Below are positions 11,767-20,137 of a stretch of DNA of 64,000 bases, piece after piece. The notes beneath the pieces are model-generated. The model was not told the origin of the DNA. It worked only from the letters and a program-made list of their open reading frames with translations, and did no database searches. Each line of letters begins with the position of its first letter. Positions within the stretch are counted from its first letter, which is position 1. The translations under genes and the position numbers were made by a program. Source of the DNA: Kofleriaceae bacterium (lineage in GTDB: Bacteria; Myxococcota_A; Polyangia; Haliangiales; Haliangiaceae); contig JANTGM010000008.1 in assembly GCA_024762925.1 (NCBI GenBank), positions 1-64,000 on the forward strand. The letters are read 5' to 3'.

Positions 11767-11907
11767 CCCAAGCCATGTGCTGGGGAGGAGTAGCAAATCA
11801 ATATTCGGGTTTTTGCCTGTGTCGTGGCGGCAGCTCGTCAAAGCATTGTAGAATCCATTGCACCCTGATGGGCCAACCATCGTCTTATTGAAAGCAGCGA
11901 GCCGTTC

Positions 11908-12639
11908 ATGCGCTACGGAATCTTCTCCGATACTCACGCCAACATCGAAGCCCTTTCTGCGGTCGTCAACGCCTTTGAGAGCGAAGGCATCGACCGATAC
12001 GCATGCATTGGAGACACGGTTGGCTATGGAGCTTCACCAAATGAGTGTTGCGACATCGTCCGGGAGATTGCCGAACACACAATTCTCGGCAACCACGATG
12101 CTGCGGTGTCAGGCCGCATGGATTACTCCTATTACTACGATGCTGCGCGCAACGCGCTAGACGCCCATGCGCGTATCCTCTCCGATGTGAACATGGAGTG
12201 GCTTCGTGCACTGCCGTACCAGGTTCGCGAGGGGGAAGTAAATTTTTGCCACGGCTCGCCTGTGAACCTCGAAGAATTCGAGTACATCTTCTCGGCCGAG
12301 CAAGCTGCTCGATGTCACGAGATTTGGGACGATCTGGCGACAGTTACGTTTATCGGCCACTCGCATTTGTGCAAGTCGTTTGCATTGACTGAGAACGAAG
12401 TGTTCGAGGTTGTTGCCGACAAATTTGAGCTGCGACCAGACCATCGCTACATCATCAGTGTTGGATCCGTGGGGCAGCCTCGGGACTACGACCCGCGTGC
12501 CAGCTACACGATTTACGATACTGAGACAAAGACCTTTGAGTTTAAGCGCGTCGAATACGACATCGACGCCGCCGCTCAGAAGATCTTTGCAACCGATCTT
12601 GAGCGCAACTTCGGAAACCGCCTATTTATCGGCGTGTGA
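11908..12639 (+). CDS. Calcineurin-like metallophosphoesterase
   Basis: A 243-residue protein with all metallophosphoesterase blocks in order: FSDTHANIEAL (D-x-H), GDTVGYGASP (GDxxGYG), LGNHDAA (GNHD), CHGSP and IGHSHL. The GDxxGYG variant is typical of the YfcE/diadenosine-type bacterial phosphodiesterase branch. These enzymes hydrolyse phosphomono- or diesters with a two-metal centre; the exact substrate cannot be read from sequence. The C-terminal SVGSVGQPRDYDPRASY matches the 'GSVGQPRD' element common in this branch. It starts about 140 bp after the HEAT protein and appears monocistronic. Confidence 0.92.
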   Translation: MRYGIFSDTHANIEALSAVVNAFESEGIDRYACIGDTVGYGASPNECCDIVREIAEHTILGNHDAAVSGRMDYSYYYDAARNALDAHARILSDVNMEWLRALPYQVREGEVNFCHGSPVNLEEFEYIFSAEQAARCHEIWDDLATVTFIGHSHLCKSFALTENEVFEVVADKFELRPDHRYIISVGSVGQPRDYDPRASYTIYDTETKTFEFKRVEYDIDAAAQKIFATDLERNFGNRLFIGV

Positions 12640-12650
12640 GCTCTGGGTGC

Positions 12651-12682
12651 GCTTTGCCGCGCATGTGCTTTGCCGCGCATGT
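12651..12682. repeat. Tandem 16-bp direct repeat in intergenic space
   Basis: Two exact adjacent copies of gctttgccgcgcatgt lie 11 bp after the metallophosphoesterase stop, followed by a partial gcatg. The rest of the 152-bp gap before the convergent transglycosylase gene shows no gene. Probably a slippage duplication. Confidence 0.85.
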
Positions 12683-12791
12683 GCATGGTGTGCAGCAGGA
12701 ACTGGGCGAAGATCGGCTCATCGCTCCAGGAGTGGCCGTTTCGGGGGGTATGACGCGCGTGCAGGCGAAACAGCAACCCTTTGAGGGCGAA

Positions 12792-14903
12792 CTATTGGGT
12801 GTTCGAAGCAGTGCGCTGTGCACGCCTCTGACTGCGCAACTCCAGCCGCTCAGATCGCGCCTTGCGGTACTCAGAGGAGCTGATGACCTTGGAGCGCTTC
12901 ATTGCGCGAAGGATTGTCGCCACACGGCCGGCGCTCACTGGGTCGAGCTTGCCAGCTTCGCGAATCCTCGCGCTCATCGAGGTGGGCTCGGGTGTTAGCG
13001 CCGCCAAGAACGCGGTCTGCAGAATGCTCAAATCTGCTGGCTCAACACCAAACCAGCGCTCAGAAGCCTCTGCCAGACCGTAGGTGTGCTCATCGCCGAG
13101 TTCAATGATGTTGAGGTAAATCTCGAGAATGCGCTCCTTGCTAACGTTGGATTCAAGTCGCCAGGTGAGAATGGCCTCTTGAAGTTTGCGAGCAAGGCTT
13201 CGCCGCCGATTGAGAAAGAGGTTCTTCACAAGTTGCTGACTAATCGTGGAACCGCCTCGCAGAAGCTTGCCGTTCTGCATGTCAATTGCCAGCGAGCGTT
13301 CGATCTGGTGTGGATCGAAGCCATCGTGTTTGAAGAAGCGCGCGTCTTCCGCAGCGACAAAGGTGCGAGGCACGTACGTTGGTAGCGAGCGAAATGCGAC
13401 GAAGTCTGCGTTCGATTTGTCAAGGATGCGCGTTCGTCCGTCAGGAGTTCGGTATTCGTAGCCACCGCGCAATGAGCGGGTGTTGGCCACTGGAGGCTCA
13501 GCTGCCACCTGGCAGCCATGGATGCCGCTAGAGACTTCCAGGTGTGTCGAGTCGGTGCTCGACCGGGTAAGTCCCAAGGAGACTCGACTCTTCATACTGC
13601 CCCGAAGCTCAAGGCCTGCGAGCGAAGGACGCAGGCCGGCAGGAAGCGAGCTGAGCGCGGCATCGCAGGGCACATCACCAAGGCGCAAATCCACTTGCGC
13701 AAGGTCGGGTAGGCGTTCTCCGCGGCGCCATTCTCCGCTCGCAGTTCCCGATAGCTCAAGGTCGCCACTGCGCATCGACGCAAGGGTTCCCGTGACAAGT
13801 GCGCCAGTCTTGGTGTGCCGCAGCACGGCCGACGCATCGAGCCATAGATCCAAATCCAGTTGCCGGCGAGAGAGCGCCGGTTCCAACACTGCAAGCTCCG
13901 TTAGGTGCATGTCTTCCACGTTAAGAGCAACAGAGGCGCGACGCCCGATGGTCGCTTCGGCTGTAACGTTCCCGCTCACACGTGCCACTCTTGGATCGAC
14001 AGACTGTGGCAACAAGGGCGCTACCAACGCTAGCGGCGTCTCAAGCAGGGATGCATCAACCGTGTATCCATCAAGTGTGGGCTGTGCGCGGAGCTTGATG
14101 CTTCCCGTTGTTCGGTCGATGCCAGCTCGCGCGCTAAACTGGTAGTGGTCTCCATCGACTCCCGAGGAGAGCATCACCTCCTTGAGGGAAGCACGGCCGC
14201 GCGGGCCCTTGAAATTGAAGGCTCCGCCATCGGCCAGAAGTCGGCGCAAGCCAAGGCCACGTCGGTAGTCCAATGCGGCGCGGGGCAGGGTGCCTCGAAT
14301 CTGAAACTCTTCTTCCTGCAGCTGGATATCGGTGCGCCCGAAAAGCGCGTGCAGCTTGCCTTCGCGCATCCACAGGTTGATTCCCTCGCTTGTTACAGAG
14401 CCAGCATCTGCGACATTGACTCGAAGAGAACCGTTGACGAATCGAAGCGTGCGCAGTCGAGAAGAAGAATCCCTAGGAAGTGTTCTTGGTTTCTCGGAGC
14501 GCTTGTTTCTCCGTCGGGAAAGCATCTCGTCGAGATTTGTCTTGCCAGAGCGGTCAATGCTGAGTTCTAGGCGCGGTCCATCGATAAGCAATTCGTTGGG
14601 AGCAAGGCCTCGAGAACTTGCGCTTGGGGCTATGCTCGCCATCACTCGCTTGGCGTGAAAAAACTCTCCAACGCGGACATCGCGGATTTCCAGAGTCCCT
14701 GTGAGGCCAACGGAGGCTTCCCCCAACTCAATCGGCAAGCCGAGTGAGTCGCTCGCTCGATTCGCAAGTTCAACAGAAACCCGCTGGTGGAGTTTGTGTT
14801 GCGCAAACACCGGCAGCACCACACAGCAAATACCAGCGATGGCCAAGACCCAACGCTCGCGCCGAGTCCGCTCTCGCAGTTGTTGCTCTTGCGTGGGGCC
14901 CAT
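12792..14903 (-). CDS. AsmA-like/GT51 peptidoglycan glycosyltransferase fusion
   Basis: About 703 residues. One N-terminal membrane helix (WVLAIAGICCVVLPVFAQ) is followed by about 470 residues resembling AsmA-type repeats, including DGPRLELSIDRSGKTNLDE. Residues about 515-690 are a GT51 transglycosylase: EDARFFKHDGFDP (catalytic Glu), GGSTISQQLVKN, RKLQEAILTWRLE and ILEIYLNIIELG. GT51 enzymes polymerise lipid II into glycan strands. No transpeptidase domain follows, so this would be a monofunctional transglycosylase with an unusual periplasmic N-domain. ATG at 14903 is preferred over TTG at 14915. It follows ddl after a very short gap, so both belong to one peptidoglycan transcript. Confidence 0.9.
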   Translation of the reverse strand: MGPTQEQQLRERTRRERWVLAIAGICCVVLPVFAQHKLHQRVSVELANRASDSLGLPIELGEASVGLTGTLEIRDVRVGEFFHAKRVMASIAPSASSRGLAPNELLIDGPRLELSIDRSGKTNLDEMLSRRRNKRSEKPRTLPRDSSSRLRTLRFVNGSLRVNVADAGSVTSEGINLWMREGKLHALFGRTDIQLQEEEFQIRGTLPRAALDYRRGLGLRRLLADGGAFNFKGPRGRASLKEVMLSSGVDGDHYQFSARAGIDRTTGSIKLRAQPTLDGYTVDASLLETPLALVAPLLPQSVDPRVARVSGNVTAEATIGRRASVALNVEDMHLTELAVLEPALSRRQLDLDLWLDASAVLRHTKTGALVTGTLASMRSGDLELSGTASGEWRRGERLPDLAQVDLRLGDVPCDAALSSLPAGLRPSLAGLELRGSMKSRVSLGLTRSSTDSTHLEVSSGIHGCQVAAEPPVANTRSLRGGYEYRTPDGRTRILDKSNADFVAFRSLPTYVPRTFVAAEDARFFKHDGFDPHQIERSLAIDMQNGKLLRGGSTISQQLVKNLFLNRRRSLARKLQEAILTWRLESNVSKERILEIYLNIIELGDEHTYGLAEASERWFGVEPADLSILQTAFLAALTPEPTSMSARIREAGKLDPVSAGRVATILRAMKRSKVISSSEYRKARSERLELRSQRRAQRTASNTQ

Positions 14904-14918
14904 GTTGACGGTCAACGG

Positions 14919-15923
14919 TTAATGCCTTGCAAGCTCTCCACAGTCACGACGCTCATCGCCAGGATACGGCCGGTGGCGCAGTCGGCGGTCGCGGTCCCCT
15001 CGCTCGACAGTGGCGAGCCGTGCACCACCCAAAATCGCTTCAACGAGGTCCGCAAAGGGCAGGCCTGCAGCGTGGGCGATTTTTGGAAGCAAGCTATTGG
15101 GTGTGAGGCCGGGAAGTGCGTTCACTTCGAGCACAAACTCGTTGCCTGTCGGGCTCAGAATCAAGTCGACACGTGTGGCGCCTGCGCACCCCAGGGCGCG
15201 ATGGGCGATTTCTGCCTGGGCCAAGATGCCTCGGTATCGCTGTGGGCTTACTCGCGGAGGAATGAAGTAGCGGTTTGCGGATGCGTCGTACTTGGCGGCG
15301 AAGTCGTAGAGTGGGCGGTCCGATTCGATTTCGATCGCACCAAGTGCGCGATCCTCAACCACGGCAACCGAAATCTCTTGGCCCCGAATCCACTGTTCAA
15401 CGATGACCTGGCTGTCGTACTGAAGCGCTCGCTCGCAGGCCGCTCGGAGTTGCTCGGTCGAGTCCACAAGCTGGACGCCTACCGAAGAGCCCTCGGCAAT
15501 GGGCTTCACAACAACCGGGAACCCAAGGTCGCCATGATGTCGTTCTACGTCCGCAATCTCGTCCTCGTGAAGGAGGTAGTAACTGGGAGTGGGAAGATTG
15601 TGGAGGCGAAAGAGTTCCTTGCTCTTCGCCTTGTTCATCGAAAGCGCCGCTGCGAGCACGTCACTTCCCGTGTACGGAATTCCCATCAGTTCCAGCATGC
15701 CCTGGATGCAGCCGTCTTCGCCGTAGCGACCATGAAGCGCGAGGAAAGCAATGTCGATTTCCTTCTGGCGAAGGACGAGGTCCAGATCCCGATCAACAAA
15801 GATCCCGGTTGCGTCATACCCACGGTCAACAAGGGCGGCCAAGATCGCCTGCCCACTGGCAATTGAGACACTCTTCTCGCTGCTAAGGCCCCCCATCAAT
15901 ACGCCAATTTTGCGATTTCGCAT
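14919..15923 (-). CDS. ddl: D-alanine--D-alanine ligase
   Basis: A 334-residue ATP-grasp enzyme that joins two D-Ala residues for peptidoglycan precursor synthesis. Visible elements are VLMGGLSSEKSVS, LHGRYGEDGCIQGMLE, IPYTGSDVLA, VVVKPIAEGSSVGV and the metal site FVLEVNALPGLTPNSLLPK. The C-terminal 30 or so residues (ARLATVERGDRDRRLRHR and on) are an Arg-rich extension beyond the normal Ddl end. The next gene on the same strand is the AsmA/GT51 transglycosylase, four to sixteen bases on depending on its start. The gene diverges from the HARE-HTH protein across about 218 bp. Confidence 0.96.
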   Translation of the reverse strand: MRNRKIGVLMGGLSSEKSVSIASGQAILAALVDRGYDATGIFVDRDLDLVLRQKEIDIAFLALHGRYGEDGCIQGMLELMGIPYTGSDVLAAALSMNKAKSKELFRLHNLPTPSYYLLHEDEIADVERHHGDLGFPVVVKPIAEGSSVGVQLVDSTEQLRAACERALQYDSQVIVEQWIRGQEISVAVVEDRALGAIEIESDRPLYDFAAKYDASANRYFIPPRVSPQRYRGILAQAEIAHRALGCAGATRVDLILSPTGNEFVLEVNALPGLTPNSLLPKIAHAAGLPFADLVEAILGGARLATVERGDRDRRLRHRPYPGDERRDCGELARH

Positions 15924-16141
15924 GCTCTACCCGGTCTTTCCTAATTTTAGACTTGTGATTTCAGTTAGTTAGGTGGCGGGCGAATGAGTTTGTCTTTCGG
16001 GCGACTACGCTCTGGAGCCCATTTCCGAAGGCCTTTGGAAGTGTTCTTCCTCGGGCAAACCGCCGCCTTCTGCCAGTGACGCTAGACGGCACCCACCTAC
16101 AGGGCAACTTTTCCGCAGTTGATGGTGTAGGGTCCCCGCGC

Positions 16142-17971
16142 ATGAATTTTGTAGACACGGCGATCACCTTGCTCCACGAATCTGGCAGGCCGATGGCAGT
16201 CCAAGAGTTGTGCGACCTCGCGCTCGATCGGGGGTTGCTCGACAAGCCTGGAGCCAATCCGCTGCGAAGCATGAAGACTCGTCTGACGGTCGAGTTTAAC
16301 AAGGGCAAGGCAAGCCGCTTGCTGCGCGATGGTGATGAGGCGTGGACACTGAGCAAAGGTGTAGCGCTTCCTGAAGGTGCACCTGCGAGTGCAAAGACGA
16401 AGGCTGCGGCGTCAAAGACCAAGAAAGCAACCGCCAAAGCCAAACCGGCAGCGAAGGCGAAGGCAACTACAAAGACCAAAGCTGCGACGAAGACCAAAGC
16501 TGCGACAAAGACCAAAGCTGCGACAAAGACCAAAGCTGCGACAAAGACCAAAGCTGCGACGAAGCCAAAGGCAAAGCCCGCTGCCAACCGTAAGAAGACT
16601 ACGGCAGAGGCGAAAGCGGCTGAGGCAAAGCCGAAGAAGGCAGCTGCGAAGGCAAAAGCCAAGACGAGCAAAGCGAAGTCTGCCACGACGGAAGCTGAGG
16701 AGACGACTTTGGCCAAGACGAAGGCCGCAAAGGGTACCCCGTCCACGAAAGCGAAGGACTCCGAAGAAGCCGCACCAATAAGGAAAACTCGCAGAACCCG
16801 CGCCTCGGCCAAGTCTAAGAAACCCTCTGAGGAAGATGCTGCGCCAGTGGCTGAGGAAGCGGTGGCTGCCGAGCCGCCCGTCAAGCTCACTGCTGAGGAA
16901 GAGGCGCTGGTAGAACTCTATGGAACCCCTGAAGGCACACATTCCGCCGCTGAACTCAATGAGTATCGGGACGAGCTCACAAAAGACGAAGATCGTCCCA
17001 TGCTGCCCGAAATTCGCGCAGAGCGTCGCCCGCACCGAGGTCGCGAACGAACCCGCAAGCGGCGAAGTCGCAGCGAACGTCCAGAGCGCAGCGAGCGCTC
17101 GGAGCGACCTAGCCGAAGCCGGAGCGAGACGGCTCGCAAGCGCTCGCGCTCTTCGGCACCTCGCGACATCGCTGGGGCACTCATCACCCTCGTGGATGCG
17201 GATGCAAGCCCTCGCGAGCAGCTCACAGCCGCAGCCTATGCCGTTTTGGGAACGCTTCCCACGGGCCAGAGCATGCCCGTGCGACAGCTAACCCAGACAC
17301 TGATTCGTCAGGGCCAACTTGAGGGGCGTGCGGACAGCCTGTGGCGAATGGTCAAGGGAACGCTCCTCGTCTCCGAGCAGCGACGCAGCACCCGCGGCCT
17401 ACCTCCTCTGGTTCGATATCGTGGCAAGGATCTGTTTTCTGCTGACTTCGTCCCCGGGCGCTCGGCCGTTGATATTGCCGAAGCTGCACTTGCCAAAGCC
17501 GCGGAGAACTACGCCGCTGCCGTTGAGAAGGAAATGCAAACCCGGCTTGCTCAGCTCGCGCCGCAAATGCTCGAGCGCATTGCCTACGTCTATCTTCAAG
17601 CAACGGGCTGGAAGGATATCTCCTGGATCAAGCGGGTTGAGAAGAGTTCTTATGCCCTCGCAACTGCCCCGGGAGCTGTGGACCAGACAATGGTCGCGGT
17701 TCGCGGCGGTCCTGAGGAAATTGATCGACGTGGCGTTGGCGAACTTCGAGCGGGTCTCTATGCAAAAGACCTGGACTCAGGGCTGTTGCTTACGCCCTGC
17801 GATCTATCTCAAGAGGCAAATGTGGAGCTGGCCAAGGAAGGTGCGCACGTCCGGATCGTGGCTGGCGCCGATTTTATCGGCGAACTCGTAGCTCGCGAAG
17901 TCGGCGTGTCCTGGCGGCATCAACAGCTGCCACGAATTGATCAGCGATTCTGGGATGCTCTTCTGAGCTAG
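16142..17971 (+). CDS. HARE-HTH / histone H1-like / Mrr-like chromatin-type protein
   Basis: About 609 residues from the ATG at 16142; TAGGG lies 9 bases upstream. Residues 1-75 resemble a HARE-HTH winged helix (FVDTAITLLHESGRPMAVQE, then MKTRLTVEFNKG). Residues about 80-245 are Lys/Ala/Thr-rich like a histone H1 tail, including five TKTKAA repeats. Then come an acidic patch, an Arg/Ser/Glu-rich basic stretch, and a second HARE-like segment (about 345-435). The last 130 residues resemble an Mrr-type nuclease fold (LAQLAPQMLERIAYVYLQATGW), but the expected D and Q/E-x-K residues are replaced (VDQTMVAVRGG), so cleavage is unlikely. lipB starts 4 bases after the stop. A DNA-compacting or modified-DNA-reading role is inferred. 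Confidence 0.82.
   Translation: MNFVDTAITLLHESGRPMAVQELCDLALDRGLLDKPGANPLRSMKTRLTVEFNKGKASRLLRDGDEAWTLSKGVALPEGAPASAKTKAAASKTKKATAKAKPAAKAKATTKTKAATKTKAATKTKAATKTKAATKTKAATKPKAKPAANRKKTTAEAKAAEAKPKKAAAKAKAKTSKAKSATTEAEETTLAKTKAAKGTPSTKAKDSEEAAPIRKTRRTRASAKSKKPSEEDAAPVAEEAVAAEPPVKLTAEEEALVELYGTPEGTHSAAELNEYRDELTKDEDRPMLPEIRAERRPHRGRERTRKRRSRSERPERSERSERPSRSRSETARKRSRSSAPRDIAGALITLVDADASPREQLTAAAYAVLGTLPTGQSMPVRQLTQTLIRQGQLEGRADSLWRMVKGTLLVSEQRRSTRGLPPLVRYRGKDLFSADFVPGRSAVDIAEAALAKAAENYAAAVEKEMQTRLAQLAPQMLERIAYVYLQATGWKDISWIKRVEKSSYALATAPGAVDQTMVAVRGGPEEIDRRGVGELRAGLYAKDLDSGLLLTPCDLSQEANVELAKEGAHVRIVAGADFIGELVAREVGVSWRHQQLPRIDQRFWDALLS
16469..16558. repeat. Five 18-bp coding tandem repeats (TKTKAA)
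   Basis: Five near-identical 18-bp units beginning ACAAAGACCAAAGCTGCG encode Thr-Lys-Thr-Lys-Ala-Ala in the H1-like tail. Differences are confined to synonymous third positions (aca/acg), which suggests recent slippage expansion and possible copy-number variation. Confidence 0.95.
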
Positions 17972-17975
17972 CGCG

Positions 17976-18635
17976 ATGGCCTGGTACGGGCGGCAGCCGT
18001 ATCCGCAGACGCTTGGCGAAATGCAGCGTCTGCGGGATTGCATGATTGCGGCACCAGAGCGGTCTGGTTGTCTGATCCTCTGCGAGCACCCACCAACGAT
18101 CACCTGTGGCAAGCACAGCAAGCCAGAGAATGTCTTGTTATCGAGCGCTGAACTTGAGAGTCGTGGCATCGCGGTCGAACCCGTCGATCGCGGTGGGGAC
18201 GTGACGTATCACGGGCCCGGGCAGCTGATGATCTACCCGGTTGTCCGCGTCGGCATACGCGTGAGTGCGTTTTTGGAATGCATTGCCGACGCCCTCTCGC
18301 TTCTTGCCTTGGAGTTTGGCGTCACAGGCGCCCGGTGGCAAAGCGACGAAGCGGGGCTTTGGCTCGAGCACCGAAAGCTGGCAGCCTGTGGACTCAATCT
18401 TCGCCGAGGTGTGAGCATTCACGGCTATTCCTTCAATGTGCGGACGCCACCTGGCGACTGGCGATGCATTGTTCCTTGTGGGCTCGCGGGACCTGGCCCA
18501 ATTTCGCTGCTCGAGGCGCTGGGCGGTGAGGACGGACCAAGCATCGAGGAGTGTGCAAGGGCAGCGCTGCCGCTTCTGCATCGAGCCCTGGCCCCCTACG
18601 GACTGGACCCGAACGCAAGGGCCGAGCTAGGCTGA
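17976..18635 (+). CDS. lipB: Octanoyl-[acyl carrier protein]:protein N-octanoyltransferase
   Basis: A 219-residue LipB, the usual length. It transfers octanoate from ACP to lipoyl domains of 2-oxoacid dehydrogenases and GcvH, the first step of lipoate assembly. Diagnostic elements are the signature RGGDVTYHGPGQLMIYP, the catalytic Lys region HRKLAACGLNLRRGVS with IHGYSFNV, and the catalytic Cys in IVPCGLAGPGPISL. No lipA is in the window. It sits 4 bases after the HARE protein and 4 bases before the ATP-grasp gene, inside a five-gene run. Confidence 0.96.
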   Translation: MAWYGRQPYPQTLGEMQRLRDCMIAAPERSGCLILCEHPPTITCGKHSKPENVLLSSAELESRGIAVEPVDRGGDVTYHGPGQLMIYPVVRVGIRVSAFLECIADALSLLALEFGVTGARWQSDEAGLWLEHRKLAACGLNLRRGVSIHGYSFNVRTPPGDWRCIVPCGLAGPGPISLLEALGGEDGPSIEECARAALPLLHRALAPYGLDPNARAELG

Positions 18636-18639
18636 AGTC

Positions 18640-19686
18640 TTGAAGCGCGTACGACTGATATACAATACCGACTACGATGAAGAACTGATTGCGAGCTCTG
18701 GCGTCGACGTTAGCGCGGTGGAAGAAGCTGCCCGCGCAGTTTGCAAAGGGATTTCTGATTTTGGTTTGCAAACCGAAATCATCGGAATTCACGGTAGGGA
18801 TATTTCTGAGGTTCTAACGACTTTGCAAGACGGCAAGGCCGACTTGGTGTTTAACATCGTCGAGTCACTGTGTGGCGATACTCGGAACGAGTTGGTGATG
18901 CCGGCTCTCTTGGAACTTTTAGGAGTCCCCTATACCGGGCCCGACGCGCTCGCAATCGGACTCTGCCTGCACAAGGTGAAGTGCAAGCACGTGCTGACAG
19001 GATGCGATATCCCGACGCCTGCACACCTGCTCTTGTCTTCGCCTAGCGAAGTGATCAGCGGAGCGCTCGATAGCAAGATGGAGAGCCTGGCCTATCCATT
19101 CTTTCTAAAGCTTGCACGCGAGGATGCCTCGATTGGCATTGAGGCGAGCAATCTGGTCTCCAGCCCTTCGGAGCTCAAGAAACGCGGGCTAGAGCTTCTC
19201 GAGCAGTACGGCCAACCCGTGCTTTGCGAGCGCTACATTGAGGGGCGGGAGGTTAACGTGACGGTTCTCGGCAATGGTGCAGACCTCGCGGTCCTGCCGC
19301 TCTACGAGATTGACTTTGGCGAGATGCCCGAAGGACGTCCTCACATCATTTCCTACGCTGCAAAGTGGGACGAAGAACATGTGGACTACGGCGGCACAAA
19401 GCCTGTGCCCATGCGCGATGTCTCGCCCAAGTTGGCAGCAACGATTGCCGATACGGCAAAGCGGTCTTTCAGCGCCTTGGGCTTGCGGGATTTTGGTCGC
19501 GTCGATCTTCGAATCGACAGGGAAGGAACGCCCTGGGTCATCGACGTCAATCCGAATTGTGATCTGTCGCCAGGCGCTGGCGTTGCGAATGCCGCGGCCA
19601 TGGCGGGAATGGACTACCCACAGCTTGTCGGCCGGATTTGTGAGCTGGCATGGAGTCGCCATGAGCGTAGCGCTGCGAAACCTTAA
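18640..19686 (+). CDS. ATP-grasp ligase, D-Ala--D-Ala ligase-like
   Basis: A 348-residue ATP-grasp protein distinct from ddl. Blocks seen: ADLVFNIVESLCGDTRNE, LLGVPYTGPDALAIGLCLHK, PFFLKLAREDASIGI, CERYIEGREVNVTVLG and the metal-binding WVIDVNPNCDLSPGAG. The DVNPNCDLSPGAG ending is characteristic of the Ddl-like ligases that occur with GNAT acetyltransferases, not of true Ddl (E-x-N-x-x-P-G-L). The start is TTG at 18640, four bases after lipB. It overlaps the GNAT gene by 26 bp. The likely product is an amino acid or peptide ligation, with the substrate unknown. Confidence 0.88.
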   Translation: MKRVRLIYNTDYDEELIASSGVDVSAVEEAARAVCKGISDFGLQTEIIGIHGRDISEVLTTLQDGKADLVFNIVESLCGDTRNELVMPALLELLGVPYTGPDALAIGLCLHKVKCKHVLTGCDIPTPAHLLLSSPSEVISGALDSKMESLAYPFFLKLAREDASIGIEASNLVSSPSELKKRGLELLEQYGQPVLCERYIEGREVNVTVLGNGADLAVLPLYEIDFGEMPEGRPHIISYAAKWDEEHVDYGGTKPVPMRDVSPKLAATIADTAKRSFSALGLRDFGRVDLRIDREGTPWVIDVNPNCDLSPGAGVANAAAMAGMDYPQLVGRICELAWSRHERSAAKP

Positions 19687-20137
19687 GCCTTCCGACCGTC
19701 CGATTCTCGAGGGCATCCTTCGTTCGGACGACACCTTTCGCGACGACGAGGTTGCTGTGGCTCTTGAGCTTGTTGACGACGCTCTAGCGAATCCAGATTC
19801 GGACTACTGGTTTCGCCTCGCAGAGCGAGAAGGGCAGGCTGCGGGCTACCTCTGCTTTGGACCCACGCCGATGACGGCATGCACCTACGATTTGTATTGG
19901 ATTGTGGTGCACGCGGAGCACAGGGGCCATGGCATTGCCCGATCGCTCATCGATGAGATGGAACGGGCGCTGCTCGCGCGGGGCCCAAAGGCGCAAATTC
20001 GCGTTGAGACATCTCAGAGCGAGGGCTACGGCGCGGCACGAAAGCTCTACGAGGCCCTCGGCTATCCAGAGACGGCGCGCTTCTCGGACTTCTATGGCGC
20101 CGGCGATGACTTGATTGTGTTCTACAAGAACCTATGA
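19661..20137 (+). CDS. GNAT-family N-acetyltransferase
   Basis: A 158-residue GNAT protein. The acetyl-CoA loop is in WIVVHAEHRGHGIARSLI (R-G-x-G-I), followed by the RVETSQSEGYGAARKLYEALGY element with the conserved Tyr. It starts at the ATG at 19661 inside the end of the ATP-grasp gene, and its stop overlaps the start of the next lipoprotein (ATGA). The tight coupling with the ATP-grasp ligase suggests both act on one small molecule or peptide; the substrate is unknown. Confidence 0.9.
   Translation: MSVALRNLKPSDRPILEGILRSDDTFRDDEVAVALELVDDALANPDSDYWFRLAEREGQAAGYLCFGPTPMTACTYDLYWIVVHAEHRGHGIARSLIDEMERALLARGPKAQIRVETSQSEGYGAARKLYEALGYPETARFSDFYGAGDDLIVFYKNL

Noticed and set aside
12651-12682. 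att site or integration scar
   Set aside because: Simple 16-bp tandem duplication with no integrase or tRNA nearby.
14904-14916. GTTGACGGTCAAC palindrome as an operator
   Set aside because: Lies at the start codon region of the transglycosylase gene between two tightly spaced genes; likely chance.
14787-15866. 359-residue plus-strand ORF opposite ddl
   Set aside because: Shadow of ddl and of the start of the transglycosylase gene; its translation has no domain, while ddl is unambiguous.
16469-16558. Possible CRISPR array or minisatellite regulator
   Set aside because: Repeats are contiguous, in frame, 18 bp and have no spacers; they encode TKTKAA.
15961-16890. 309-residue minus-strand ORF rich in Ala/Val/Phe
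   Set aside because: It is the mirror of the Lys/Ala codon repeats of the HARE/H1 gene; the plus-strand product has recognisable domains and the minus product has only low-complexity sequence.
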